Notes under the pieces: generated by a model
Database searches by the model: none
Told to the model about the DNA's origin: nothing
Seen by the model: only the letters and a program-made list of their open reading frames with translations
Made by a program: the position numbers and the translations under genes
DNA from: Mytilus galloprovincialis
Lineage: Eukaryota; Mollusca; Bivalvia; Mytilida; Mytilidae
Direction of reading: 5' to 3'
Length of the DNA: 64,000 bases
Assembly: GCF_965363235.1 (NCBI RefSeq)
Contig: NC_134850.1
Span: 39,366,602-39,430,601, forward strand
Shown here: one piece after another, positions 1 to 13,200 of the stretch
Position numbering within the stretch: the first letter of the stretch is position 1
Layout of the letters: every line of letters starts with the position of its first letter

Positions 1-682
1 TCAAAAACTTAACTTTGACCACTGAACCATGAAAATGAGGTTAAGGTCAGATGACACCTACCAGCTTGACATGTACACCTTACAATCATTCCATACACCA
101 AATATAGTAGACAAATTGCATACAGTATAAGCAAAACAGACCAAAACACAAAAACTTCACTATAACCACTGAACCATGAAAATGAGGTCAAGGTCAGATG
201 ACACCTGCCAGTTGGACATGTACACCTTACAGTCCTTCCATACACCGAATATACTAGACCTATTGCTTATGGTATCTGAGATATGGACTTGACCACCAAA
301 ACTTAACCTTGTTCACTGATCCATGAAATGAGGTCAAGGTCAGTGAAAACTGTTGGACGGGCATGAGGACCTTGCAAGGTACGCACATACCAAATATAAT
401 TATCCTACTACTTATAATAAGAGAGAACTTAACATTACAAAAAATTTTAACTTTTTTTTCAAGTAGTCACTGAAACATGAAAATGAGGTCAAGGACATTG
501 GACATGTGACTGACAGAAAATTCGTAACATGGGGCCTCCATATACAAAGTATGAAGCATCCAGGTCTTCTACCTTCTAAAACATAAAGCTTTTTAGAAGT
601 GAGCTAACACCGACGCCGCCACCGGATCACTATCCCTATGTCGAGCTTTCTGCAACTAAAGTCGCAGGCTCGACATAACAAT
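1..682 (+). mobile_element. F3 element copy (left end cut by window)
   Basis: Repeated phrases such as CCATGAAAATGAGGTCAAGG recur several times inside, and the copy ends in a hairpin-like tail around GTCGAGC ... GGCTCGAC. The same sequence occurs at 30420-31078 and 52482-53100. The right tail is nearly the same as that of F4. It lies in the intron downstream of unit 13. Small open frames here are by-products. Confidence 0.75.
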
Positions 683-734
683 TTGCTAACTACTATTTCT
701 CTGACTGCTAACTCATTTCTGTGCCTATATTCTA

Positions 735-965
735 AAATCTATCAAGAACCATAGCTCTGAAGGGCAATACGGAAAACCACATATATCCAACTTCACCTCA
801 ATATTGTAATCAGTAACAACATAAACAAATTTGAATAGCATTGGTTGATCAGTCAAAATGTTATTGAACAGGGAATAAGATAAAGTGCTATCAATGACTG
901 TAACTCCTGAATGGTGAAAGTGAAAAAAGTCTTTGCAGAACTTGACCTTCCTTTTGTTATAAGTA
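735..965 (+). repeat. diverged fragment related to F7
   Basis: Contains the F7 core phrases in decayed form (ATCAAGAACCATAGCTCTGAA, CAGTAACAACATA, CTCCTGAATGGTGAAAGTGA). About 230 bp, without recognisable ends. Confidence 0.55.
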
Positions 966-1025
966 ATTAGATATAAGAATTTGAAAAAAATGGTTTATAA
1001 GATAAAGTAATATCCATTTACTTAC

Positions 1026-1202
1026 ATGACTTCCATCCATTGATAGATGGACTGTACAAATCACTGAAGTTGTTACATCTCATAGAAAGAAGATAGTAAG
1101 ACAAACCAAGGTGTTCAAACAACTCAGATGCTGCAATACTGTCCATTGAACTATCATTCTTAGCAAGTCCTCTTTCATTTTTCCACTTTGATATGGAAAA
1201 AT
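1026..1202 (-). CDS. unit 13, exon D
   Basis: 59 codons, beginning [13 protein letters not shown] and ending NGWKS. The single cysteine c10 sits in SMRCNN. Acceptor TTTACAG, donor GTAAGTAAA. The last exon base is T rather than the usual G. It is the most downstream exon found; no following A exon is visible in the remaining 1 kb, so the gene continues beyond the left edge. Confidence 0.9.
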
Positions 1203-4200
1203 CTGTAAATAAAAGCATCCTGTTTAAAAAAATTCCACTAGAAAAAGATAAGATGGTTATAAAAAACAAACTGTACACTTTGAGAAAAACATAACACTTA
1301 TAATTTTCTAACATGATTGTTCTATAGTAATTCCTTCTAAAATAAACACTTTATCTCAGAATATCATATTAAAAGATACCCTCACTGATAAATCCACCAT
1401 TATTACTGCACTGTAAGATGGGTAGCATCATATTCTCTAGTATCACATAGTTCTGTTCACAGGTATCCTGACTTTCTGTACATATACTTATATTTTTCGT
1501 TATCAAATATGAATGTTCCATTTTCAGGTAGTAGATGGACAATCTAAAACATACAATATCAAATTTCTAAAACAAGAAAATGTGTCTAAAAGACACCATG
1601 CCTAGTTCAACCTACCATATTTCTAGTAAACCATAAAATTATGCTAACAACTCCAATTTGAAATAAATTTTAACAAGAATGTGTCCATAGTACACGGATG
1701 CCCTACTCACATTATTGTTTTCCATGTTCAATGGACCATGAAATTGGGTAAAAAATCTAATTTGGCATTAAATTTAGAAAGATCATACCATAGGGAACAT
1801 GTGTACTAAGTTTCAAGTTGATTGGACTTTAACTTCATCAAAAACTACCTCGACTGAAAACTTTAACCTGAAGCGGAACGAACGGACGGACGAACAGACA
1901 GATGAACAGACACACGTACAGACCATAACACATAATGCCCCTCTACTATCGTAGTTGGGGCAATAAAAGAACACATCTTTATGAACCAAAAGCTAAAACA
2001 GGGTGATTGGAATAGATATGAAAACATAATGCTTCCTCGACTATCCATTGCTGTGCTTCCCCTTTTCAACAACTTCTAAATTTATAACTTAACATAAAAT
2101 AGATATCAATTACATAATGCAGTTGATATTTTTTTTTACAGCAGAGAGAAACATTGCAAAAGTAACTTATCAGAAAGGGTCTCTATTTTCACTCCTTGAT
2201 AATAGTAACAATCTGAATTGTGCAGAATTTGTAAATTTGATTTGCTTAAATGTAAAAAACTATCTTCAAATTTATGAAATAGCAGATAATTTCATACCAG
2301 GTATATAACCTAATTTAATCAATGAACAAAAACTATATAATTATAAATATACATACTCAATGTTCACTATTCCTGCTAATGAGAACTTCTTGACAGTACC
2401 TAAAATTAATAGCGTACCAGTTACTTAAACAAGAATGCATATTTTTTCCTGTTAAGCAAAGCCAAACTTGTAATTTAAATTATTTTGTCAATTGATGTCA
2501 TATGGCCATACCTTAAATCCTGAATTCATGTTGTGGTTCCTAGCATTGTGTATGAGTCTCATAACATTTGCACAAGGCAAACTTAAGTTAAGTTGGTTGC
2601 AAGCGAGATCATCAGAATAATTTTTTTTTAACTAATTACAGAAGTTTGGTTCGAGTTAGAGGTTAATATCTTAGTAAAAGTCAATTGACAATAGATGACA
2701 AATGAAGATGAAAGCCAATTGATTGATTTGGAGTAGGTTAGCTTAAAAGTGTCATATTCTGTCTCCCAACTGATATTTTACCAGTTATGGTAAAGATTGG
2801 TAAAAACATTATCTTACCAAAGGAAAACTCTGTTATTGAAGTATTGTATACAAAATCTTCAATGCCGACAGTAACAACATAAGAACATGGATCAACTAGT
2901 ACTATGGTATGGAAGTCTCTGTTTAACTTGTTGGAATGGACACAACACTCAATACCAGTACATAATGTTGACAGATGACACGGAACCTCTATGGAGGGCA
3001 TTGCTGGTGTGTACAATGGGCATGCTGCAAAATAGTCATAAAACAAATAAATGAAACATGAAAATACAAGACCATTATGACAAGAAATAAAATATCAAAT
3101 CATATACAGGTACAGTATAGCTTTGCAACAACAACTTTGAACTTCTCATTGAAGTTTTCCTGTGGTATTTCTATGTCAATATCTACCCATTTTCTTTCTA
3201 TAATCATAAAAAATTTGTAAGGGTTCCGCGGAACCCAGTGTCTCGCCTACTTTTGCTGTAAATTGCAGGATCAACAAAAATGAGGGAAAAAATCAATTAA
3301 AATATTCCGCTTGATACCATGTTTGGATTGTAGGAAGCTTCTGTCCAAGTTTGGTAAAAAATCCTGGATAGTTTATGAATCTAATAAATGTTTTAAAAAC
3401 TTTAACTGCAGACTGGATGTAATGTTAACTGGAAGAAAAACTTAGTCCATTTATAAGTAAAATACAGATACACAGATACAAAATATTAACAAAATTTCCT
3501 TCTAGATACTCGCTTTTGATCATAAACAAGCTTCTGTCTTAGTTTGGTACAAATAAAAAACAGTATAAAAAAGTTATCAAAATTTTTAAAAATTTAACCA
3601 CAGAGTGAATGTGTTGTTTCCTGGCAGAAAAAAAGTCCATTTAAAGTAAAATATGGAAAAAATGGATTTGTCATTTTAATGTGTTGTTTCCTGGCAGAAA
3701 AAAAGTCCATTTAAAGTAAAATATGGAAAAAATGGATTTGTCATTTTACAAAATTTACTTCTGGATACTATCTTATGATCATAAACAAGCTTCTGTCCAA
3801 GTTTGGTACAAACCAAGGATAGTTTAAGAAAGTTATTAAAATTTTAAAAACTACAACCACAGAGTGATGTAATGAGTGATGACGCTGACGACGGAATGTA
3901 GGAATCGCTTAGTCTCGCTTTTTCGACTAAAGTCGAAGGCTCGACAAAAACAATTTCTGTAAATTAAGAAAGTATTGCGAGGTTTTATTATTGTGAAAAA
4001 ATGCCACAGGGTTATTGAGGCAATAATTTAAACTCACATTTTGAATTTTTTTATATGAATTGAACAGGATTTTTCTCAATATCACAAAAATTAAAATCCA
4101 AAATGACAAAATTGTAATAGTATATGCACGTAATAGTTTCATTATTTACAGTAAACCATTTACATCATACCATAATCAGTACATAATATTCTGGCGTGGC

Positions 4201-7200
4201 CTTCTACTGTTTTCTGTGCTGTGGTCTGGTTGTTGTCTCTTGAAACATATCCTATTTCCAGTCTCAATTTTATAATTTAATAATTTTTTTCCCTTAAATT
4301 ACCTTTATACAATGTATTTTGAACATTTCTCTTTTTTTCTTCTTTTCTTAAATTAATAATACGACTGGAAAGAAGCCCATAAACATCAACCAAATGGAAC
4401 TACCGTAAATTCTGAATATATTGTGCACATTTAAAAATGAAAGTTTAGTAATTGGGATATCAGAAGCTGTGGCCTACAAATAACCCTATCAAAACTTGAA
4501 ACATATCCAATCCAAATTTTAGCTAACTTATAAACATCCCAAATTTATTTCTAAATTCACAGTTACTTTGAATTTGTGATTTATGATACAAAACCTTTTT
4601 TTTCACAACATGCAGGTTTAAAAGGTTTACTAAAAAAAACAAAAAAACTGCATCCTAAATTTTGATAGAATTTTTGTATTTAGCAATTTCTGAATCAAAA
4701 TAATAAATTCACACAGCATTTCTATGTTTCTATTAATGTTTCTGAATCAAACTATACAAACCATTTATGGAGGTTAAGTTGTTAAACTTGGAAATATCTT
4801 TGCTACATTGATCATCTTTTAAATATGGAGCTATACCAACATCTTCAAACAGTAGGAGCTGACCATAGTCTGGCAGTGGTAAAGACATCTCTTTAGTCTG
4901 TAGCCAGTCAGCCAAGGAAAAATCTAAGGAAAAAAATCTTTTTAAAAGGAATATTATTGCTTAGTACAGCTGTTATGGGTCTTTTTAATAGTTGCACATA
5001 GTAAATAAAATTAAATGACCATAGAAACTTACATCTTATCCAATTGTCTGTTACAAAAAGACACATAAAAACAATTATTTATTCATCTTGCCATGACTAA
5101 TGAGGTAAACCATGCTTACCCCTCCCCCTTCATGAGTCTGTGCCAAGCACAAAAAAGCATGTTATTTGATTGTTTTCATTGGTAAATCACAAGGTTTCGG
5201 TTTGACTATTTTGTTTTTGTTATATGTTAATAATAAGGGACCCTTGATTTTCTTTTATAATTGTTTTAAATTTTGATGTCCTTGACTTTTAGTAGCTTAA
5301 TTTCACTAGTTGTGCTCATGGTTGGAAGTCGTACAGGGATATGTTGCTGTTCACTGCCTAAAACATAAAGTTTTATTAAGTATACTTCCAAGTCCAGTCT
5401 CAGATGCAAATTGTGGGTATATGATGCCATTACTGTAGAATCTATACCCTAGATTTTCCTACTTGTAAACAATTACAAATTGATGTCCTAACATCTCATT
5501 ACTATAAAAGCTTATTGTTTTTGAGGTTTTTTTCTTCAAAATATAGCAAATTTTTTTTTTTAAACATCTAATAAAAGAAATACACATTACTTGACTGATA
5601 AAAGCTGGTATCCCATGCACACAAGGCCTTGGTCAGCCAGCTGTGATTTAGTATCTGTGCAGACACATGACAAGGCTTGTTACTCTCAAAACAAACACTC
5701 ATGTTCAGGCTGACTAAGTACAGGCTTTCACCACTAAAATCCTCAATGCTGTAAGACAGACGCAATACACCAGCAAGCCAAAAACTTTCCTGCACTCCTT
5801 TAAAAGAACAAAAACACTAAATTATGATAATACATGTGTGAATTGTTACATGTACAGTGACTGTGGATTACAAAAGCAAGAATGAAACTACAAAACATTG
5901 ATTTTAATGACCAATGTTCAATAAACAAGTTTTAACATTCCATTTGTTTAAGCTGTATTTGTTGATCCTATCCATTGACCTTGAAATTTAATAAAATTAT
6001 AATTTTTAGACAACAAAAAACATAAAGCAAACATACCCCATTGATAGTTTGTAAGTGAAATGTTTCTGTGGAATTTCTCAATGCCAACAGTTATCATCTG
6101 TCTACAAGGATCTATATTGAGGTAAGTGTGGAAGGAGTATGGAATAAAGTCAACATCTACACAGCATTCTACTTTGGTACAACTGGAATCTAAATAACAG
6201 GAGGTTGGTTCTGGAATCTGTGGCAGGTTTATATTGTTTGCACAACCTAAAAAAAAAGTACATTGAGCAAAGCTAACAAGAGGATATCCAATTCTTCATC
6301 TTTCATGGTTTACACAATACGTTAAAATGTCTAAAGGTTGCTTTACTAGTATTGTAACACTGACATTGCAGATATTCATTTTGAAATGGGATCAAAAGCT
6401 ATCCTAAATAGGCTACAGTAGTATCATTTCTAAGATATTCAAATGAAATTTGATGAGATCTCACAATTCATTTTTTTATGTTTTTGTTGAAACCAATGAA
6501 TTTTTACAATGAAAAAAAAATGTGTAACCTCTATTCCATCCAAAAAAACTTGGATAGAAAGGTGATGAAAGTCTTGAGCATTGTTCAACGTGTAGGTATG
6601 GTGATATCCCAAGACCATCAAGAAAATCAGAGATCATCCAATCTTCCAAATTTGAACCAGATGACAAAGAATGCTCATTATACCAAGTGTCCAAGGAGAA
6701 TCCTGAAAAACAAATTGTAATTTTTTTTAATTTCACCAGATTTTTAAAATATCAGAGGCTGAAATAACTAGATATGCCTATATGCAAATTAATGCAAACT
6801 GTAAATCTAAATAAATTAAATAAGTAAAATAGATGTCAAGGATTACATGATCTTCCAATTGCTGTTTTTCCCTAGAAAAGTTGATGTCATAAGGCAAATA
6901 TCTTTACATTACAATGTCCTATGAAACATTTTCCTCAAATAGCCACCTGTTCATTCATATATCCAAAATTTGAATCTCATGAAATACAACCAAAAGTCAA
7001 AATTTCAAAGCTGAAAAATGTTTTTTTCTGTGTCAAAATGACGACAGCAGTACAAATTTTCAATGTACAAGTTATGGGCACATGATTTTGACTTAAAATT
7101 TGGAACTTCAAGGACTGCCGAATTCTACCAACATCCATTACTACAGATATATATTTGAAAACAAACTGGTTTTCAGTTCAAATGTCCTGTGTTTCTAATA

Positions 7201-10200
7201 ATACTACCCCTGCATTTGTTAAATCCTAAAATTGATTTACCTGGAGTACTGTATCCACTATTCCAATCACACTGCATTTTGGGAAGTTTTGTATTTTGTA
7301 GAATGGTAAACTGATGGTCACACTGAGGCTCTGTACTTTCATAGCAAAACTGAATTTTCATATTTACTAAGAAGTACATCTCAGTATACAAATCTTCTAT
7401 GCTGTATCTGAAATAGTGATTTTATTAAAGTATTAATTATCCATTTTTCTAATTTTTTTTAATTAAGGTAGCTGGGGTGTCTAATATACTAGTACTGTTT
7501 TTTCATTAAATACATTGAAATTAATGAAATCAGTTATTTTGTATAATTGCCGAAATTTAATTTTTCCTTATTTAAGGAAACAATAAACAATAGGATTGCT
7601 TTAAATTCAAAGATCATATGAAAATAAATTGCAACATGTTCATTATTGTCAAAAATATGTTTTTAAATTTACGGGCATTGATCTCCCACCTTAGAAGAAA
7701 TTAGAAATCAACTTCCTACAATTTAGTATTATTCTTCAAGTGTGTCCTTCATGGAGGCCCCGATCCAACACACAAACATGTGTGTATACATTATTGGCAT
7801 GGTTTGGTCATAAAAATTTAATAACAAGTATATAATATCACCATTGTTGGAGAATCTTGGGTTGAAATAATCAGCCGGTTTTTGTTATATTTTTTATTTA
7901 CATAATTTGATAAATGGTGTCAAATATGTACGTTTAAATATGAAGTAATTATCAAATATGTAAGAAAACAAAAAGCACATGTTCATATCTATTTATATCT
8001 TGGTTAGCTCACTCGCTGTGTCGGCAAAAGTTCTGGAAGTAAACCCGATGCATAATTAATGAGATGAATAGGCACGCAACACGATATGAATTATCAACTA
8101 GAGGCTCTCAAGAGCCTGTGTCGCTCACCTGTTACTGTAGTTACTGATGTCGGCCATCTTGGTTGGTAGGCAGGGTCATTAGACACTTTTTTTAAATAGA
8201 TACCCTAGTAATGATTGTGGCCAAGTTTGGTTTAATTTGGCCCAGTTTTAGAAAAGAAGATTTTTGTACAAGTTACAAAAATGACGAAAAGTTGTTAAAA
8301 ATTGACTATAAAGGGCAATAACTCCTTAAGGGGTCCTCTGACAATTTTGGTCATGTTGACTTATTTGTAGATCTTACTTTGCTGAACATTATTGTTGTTT
8401 ACAGTTTATCTCTATCTATAATGGTATTCACAATAATAACCCAAAACTGCAAAATTTCTTTTAAATTACCAATTTTAGGGCAGCAACCCAACAACGGGTT
8501 GTGGGATTCATCTGAAAATTTGTGAGGGGATATTTCTTATTCTGATGGACATTTAAATCTTGAAAGATTTGCTCTAAATGTCTTAGTTTTAAAGATATAT
8601 AGCAAAAACAGCATTTTCCACTATGTTCTAATTTTAGCCATGTCAGCCATTTTGTTTGGTAGGCGGGGTCATCGGACACATTTTTTTAACTTTATACCAC
8701 AATGATGATTGTGGCCAAGTTTAGTTAAATTTGGCTTAGTAGTTTCAGAGAAGAAGATTTTTGTACAAGTTACAAAAAATGACGAAAAGTTGTTAAAAAT
8801 GGACTATAAAGGACAATAACTCCTTAAGGGGTTGACTGACAATTTTGGTCATGTTGACATATTTGTAGGTCTTACTTGGCTGAACATTATTGCTGTTTAC
8901 AGTTTATCTCTATCTATAATAGTATTCAAAATAATAACCAAAAGCTGCAAAACTTACTTAAAATTACCAATTCAGGGGCAGCAACCCAACAACATGTTGT
9001 CCGAATCGGCAGAAAATTTCAGGGCAGATAGGTCTTGACCTGATCAACAATTTTACCCCGTCAGATTTGCTCTAAATGCTTTGGTTTCAAAGATATAAGC
9101 CAAAATATACATTTTACCCCTGTGTTCTATTTTTAGCCATGGCGGCCATCTTGGTTTGATGGCCAGGTCACCGGACACATTTTTTAAACTAGATACCCCA
9201 AGGATGATTGTGGCCAAGTTTGGTTAAGTTTGGCCCTGCAGTTTCAGAGTAGAAGATTTTTGTAAAAGTTTACAGACGACGGACGCCGGACGCCAAGTGA
9301 TGAGAAAAGCTCACTTGACCTTTCAGGTCAGGTGAGCTAATAATTAACATTTCTGTAGTTTATGAAAACTTTTTAGCGATCTTATTGCTAATTTTTAGTA
9401 CATATCTTTGATTTTAGCAGCTTTAAAACTTGTTCATAACTTTGTCAAAATCGTAGCTACTATCCCTTTAAAAGTATTTTTATCTAATAATTATAAATAC
9501 ACGTATCAAGGAAGCTATTAAACCAATAGTTCAAAATGGTGTAGTTGAAATCATCCCTTCGTATTTTTTATGGACACCATCATGAGTTGGTTGACAGTTA
9601 TGGAATGACCATTTCACTGATGATATCAGATATGTTCCTTATGTTGTAACTACAATTTCCTTCCCTTTTCACGAAAACGACCTACCAAATTAGACGATTT
9701 TTAACCAGGTTTGTAATAACATCAGTAACACAACCAGTGCCACATGTGGAGCAGGATCTGCCTACCCTTCCAGAGCACCTGAGATCACCCCCAGTTTTTG
9801 GTGGGGTTTGTGTTGCTTAGTCTTCAGTTTTCTATGTTGTGTCATGTGTACTATTATTTGTCTGTTTGTCTTTTTTCATTTTTAGCCATGGCGTTGACAG
9901 TTAATTTTTCAATCTATGAGTTTGACTGTTCCTCTGGTATCTTTCACCCCTCTTCTAAAATACATTGAAGAAACAATTAAGTTGCACTCAGTCTTCCTCA
10001 ACCTATCAAAAAGACTCAAATATTAATATATTACTTCAAGGAATTTACTTACTGAACTTGAACTATCCCCTGTAAACTGAAGGAATATATAGAGCCTAAA
10101 ATAAACAAAAACAAAAGATTTGAACAACAAATACAAATACATCAAAGATGACAAGTAAAATTTGAATTCATTTTGCATGCATATATATACAACATATTGT

Positions 10201-13200
10201 TTTATTTTTTTAAAAATTATATATAGTGGTTCTTTTTATTAATAATACTAACAATTGAAATTATAAGTCTCCATTTTTCTCATTCACAAAAAATTTATAA
10301 CATGTTAAGTAATGTGATGTTTCAATCAGCAGTTATTTCTTTCTTTAATGATGATGTTAATTCCAAATTTTCAATCTCTAAAAAATTGCATTCAATAAGA
10401 GTCTTCCAAATATTTCAGAAAAAAAAATTTCTGAAAAAAATTGACAGGATTCAGTCATAAAGTTTTTTCTAGCAAATTTAGAAAGATCATATCATATGGA
10501 ATATGTTTACTGAGTCTCAAGTTGATTGGACTTCAACTTCATCTAAAACCACCTTGACCAAAAACCATAACCTGAAGCGGGACAAACGGACAGACGCACA
10601 GACCAGAAAACATAATGCCCATAAATGGGGCATAAAAATTATATGCAATCAGGACTTATCATTAAGGACATGTAAATTCTGATTTGTGAATCTGTAAATT
10701 TACTATATGTATTGAGAGGCAAAATAGGAAAGTTTTAAAAGATATATAAGTAAAATTAAGTTGATATTTTTTTAAACCAGGTTCAAGTAAAAGAGTAATT
10801 CAAAAGGAGTATTTACCAGGTAAGACATGCTTAGGTAATAGCTTTGAATGATGTGTTATCTATTTTGTGCTTTGTAAGGTTCTATGAAATAAAAAAAAAA
10901 AAACAATATAAATTACACCGTTTTTTATCTTACCAAATTTGAAATCCAGTAAAGTGTTATTGTACTGTATTTTCTCTATACTGATACTTATTCTCTTATT
11001 ACAGCTGTCCAATAGAAATGAGATTTCAAATGTTTGTTGTAGTAAAGTATTTATAACACAACACTGAATCCCTGTGCAGGTATCAGTGATAAAGCAGGAC
11101 ACATCTGATGGTAACATTGGTAGGGACGAGTTCATAGCACAATCTACAACAAACAACATGTCCAAAATTGTATATACAAATAAAATGTATTACATTGATA
11201 TAATTGGTGTTTTATTTTCAATTCATTAAAAAGCATAGAATAAATGCTGTTAATTCGGTAATTATTGCATGCATTGATTCAGGCAATTATTGAATAATGG
11301 GCAAAAATGAGTTACTTTGGTTTTTGGAAACACTGCATAGAAATAATGCTATATAAATAGAAATTTAAAATGTAGGTTTTTGTTTTTTATGAATCCTATC
11401 CAATCACAATTATAAGCAATTATATTGAAAACAATGCAAAAGAAAAATGTAATTTAAAGAATAAAGTTGAATTCAATTAAAATGTAAAAAGTTCAAAAAC
11501 AAAGTCATGTGTGATGTATCTGTTAAAGTGTTTATTTTTCTACATACAAATTTGTTGTGGAAAAGGGGAAACACATGTATTATTTTCCACGTTCAGAGAT
11601 TTACAAACAAACTCTGTCACATACTAGGAGATTGAAGTTAAATAAATTTCACCCAAACTTATACTGATCCAAAGTTTTGTGATAAATAAACCCCATTATG
11701 TTCTCTTTGCTGTGATATTTTAAATCATATATTTCATACTTCATTTGGTCTTATGATAATTATACCTTTAGTCCAACTATTATTGTAAGGATAGACCAGT
11801 CTAGAACACTTGTTGTCCAGAAGGTAATGACCTATGTTTGTTTCTTCGTACAACTGGTATAAGATATTACCAGGAATTGTATCATTAATCTCCAAGTTTT
11901 TCTTTTGCAGCCAGTTCGTCAATGAAAAATCTAAAAAAAACAAAACATAAAAGAGAACTGATGGCTACATAATAGATGAAAACAAATTAGTTCCTTCTTT
12001 TATGTATTCTAACATCAGACTGAGTCTTTTTTTAAACTGAGTTTTACTGTGTTTGTTTTTTTCTACATTGGCTAGAGGAATAGGGAACAGTTGAGATCTC
12101 ACTTAACATGTTAACCCCCACAGCATGATTCCACCCGTCCCAAGTCAGGAATGTCTAGCCTTTGTTACTCATGTGTGCGTTTTTAATTTTGGTTCATTTT
12201 AATGTTTAGTTTTTTGTTGCATTCATTTGGCTGAACAAGTATACATTATTGTTGAAGGGGGATCGAGCTAAAGCCCTTCTCTGGGATTTTATCGCTGCGT
12301 TGAGACTCACTAATTGCCTTATGTCTGTTTTCTGCTCTTTAGTCTCAGGTGGTGGCCTATTTGACCTATTCCATGTTTCTATTCTCTATTCTTATATCAA
12401 ACTAAGGGTATTTCTAACATAAATAATAATTTCAGCATGATTTATGTGCAAATTATATTTTGATATAATAAAACAGCTATGGAAAATACAAAAATAACTT
12501 TAAACAGAAGTATATATATATATGTAATAAATTGTGCCTTTTTTCTATTTGTCCTGTGACTTCTGTCCTACATTTGACTTCATAACCCCCAAGTCAGACT
12601 ATTTCAACTTTGTGTTGTTTTTCTCTTTCTGTATGTCTATTTTTCTTTTTGAGATGGTGATTGAATATGATATGTTTTCAGGATGACTTTTTTTGTATAG
12701 TAGTGTTGCAGTTTTATACAATTGACTTTTTAGTATATGTGATCATAAAAAAAAACTGGTAAACATACTTGAAATATAAAAATCTGATGACCAATCACAG
12801 ACTGTTTTTGGTAGTAGGCTGTTCTCCATTATAATGGTGTATTCTTCTTCACTTTTGGCATCAAAATTTATTGAAGCATTGAGGCTGATTAAATAGAATT
12901 TTTCTCCATACAAATTCTTAATTGTGAATCTGAAATAAAGATGATTAACTATAATTTTTTTTACATTTGAATAATGTCCAGGAACAAATCAGTCTGCTGA
13001 ATATAAAAACAGGGGGTTGAATAAAATTGAATTCAGCAATTGTGTACACAACAAATACAGATAATAAAAGAAAGTCTTGTGTCCTTGCAGAAAAGGGATG
13101 TCATAATCTTTTAAGCCATGTAATGGTTAACATTTTATAAGCTATCAGAAAACTCAGATTTATGTTATGAATGTTAAATTTATCATTTATTTTTGTCTAA

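Noticed and set aside
2028-2090. Candidate B exon of unit 13 after an acceptor near 2076
   Set aside because: In-frame stop within the required 43 nt and no donor; the segment 2357-2399 fits exactly instead.
2117-2308. 63-residue plus-strand frame
   Set aside because: AT-rich intronic sequence, no homology recognised and no splice or promoter context.
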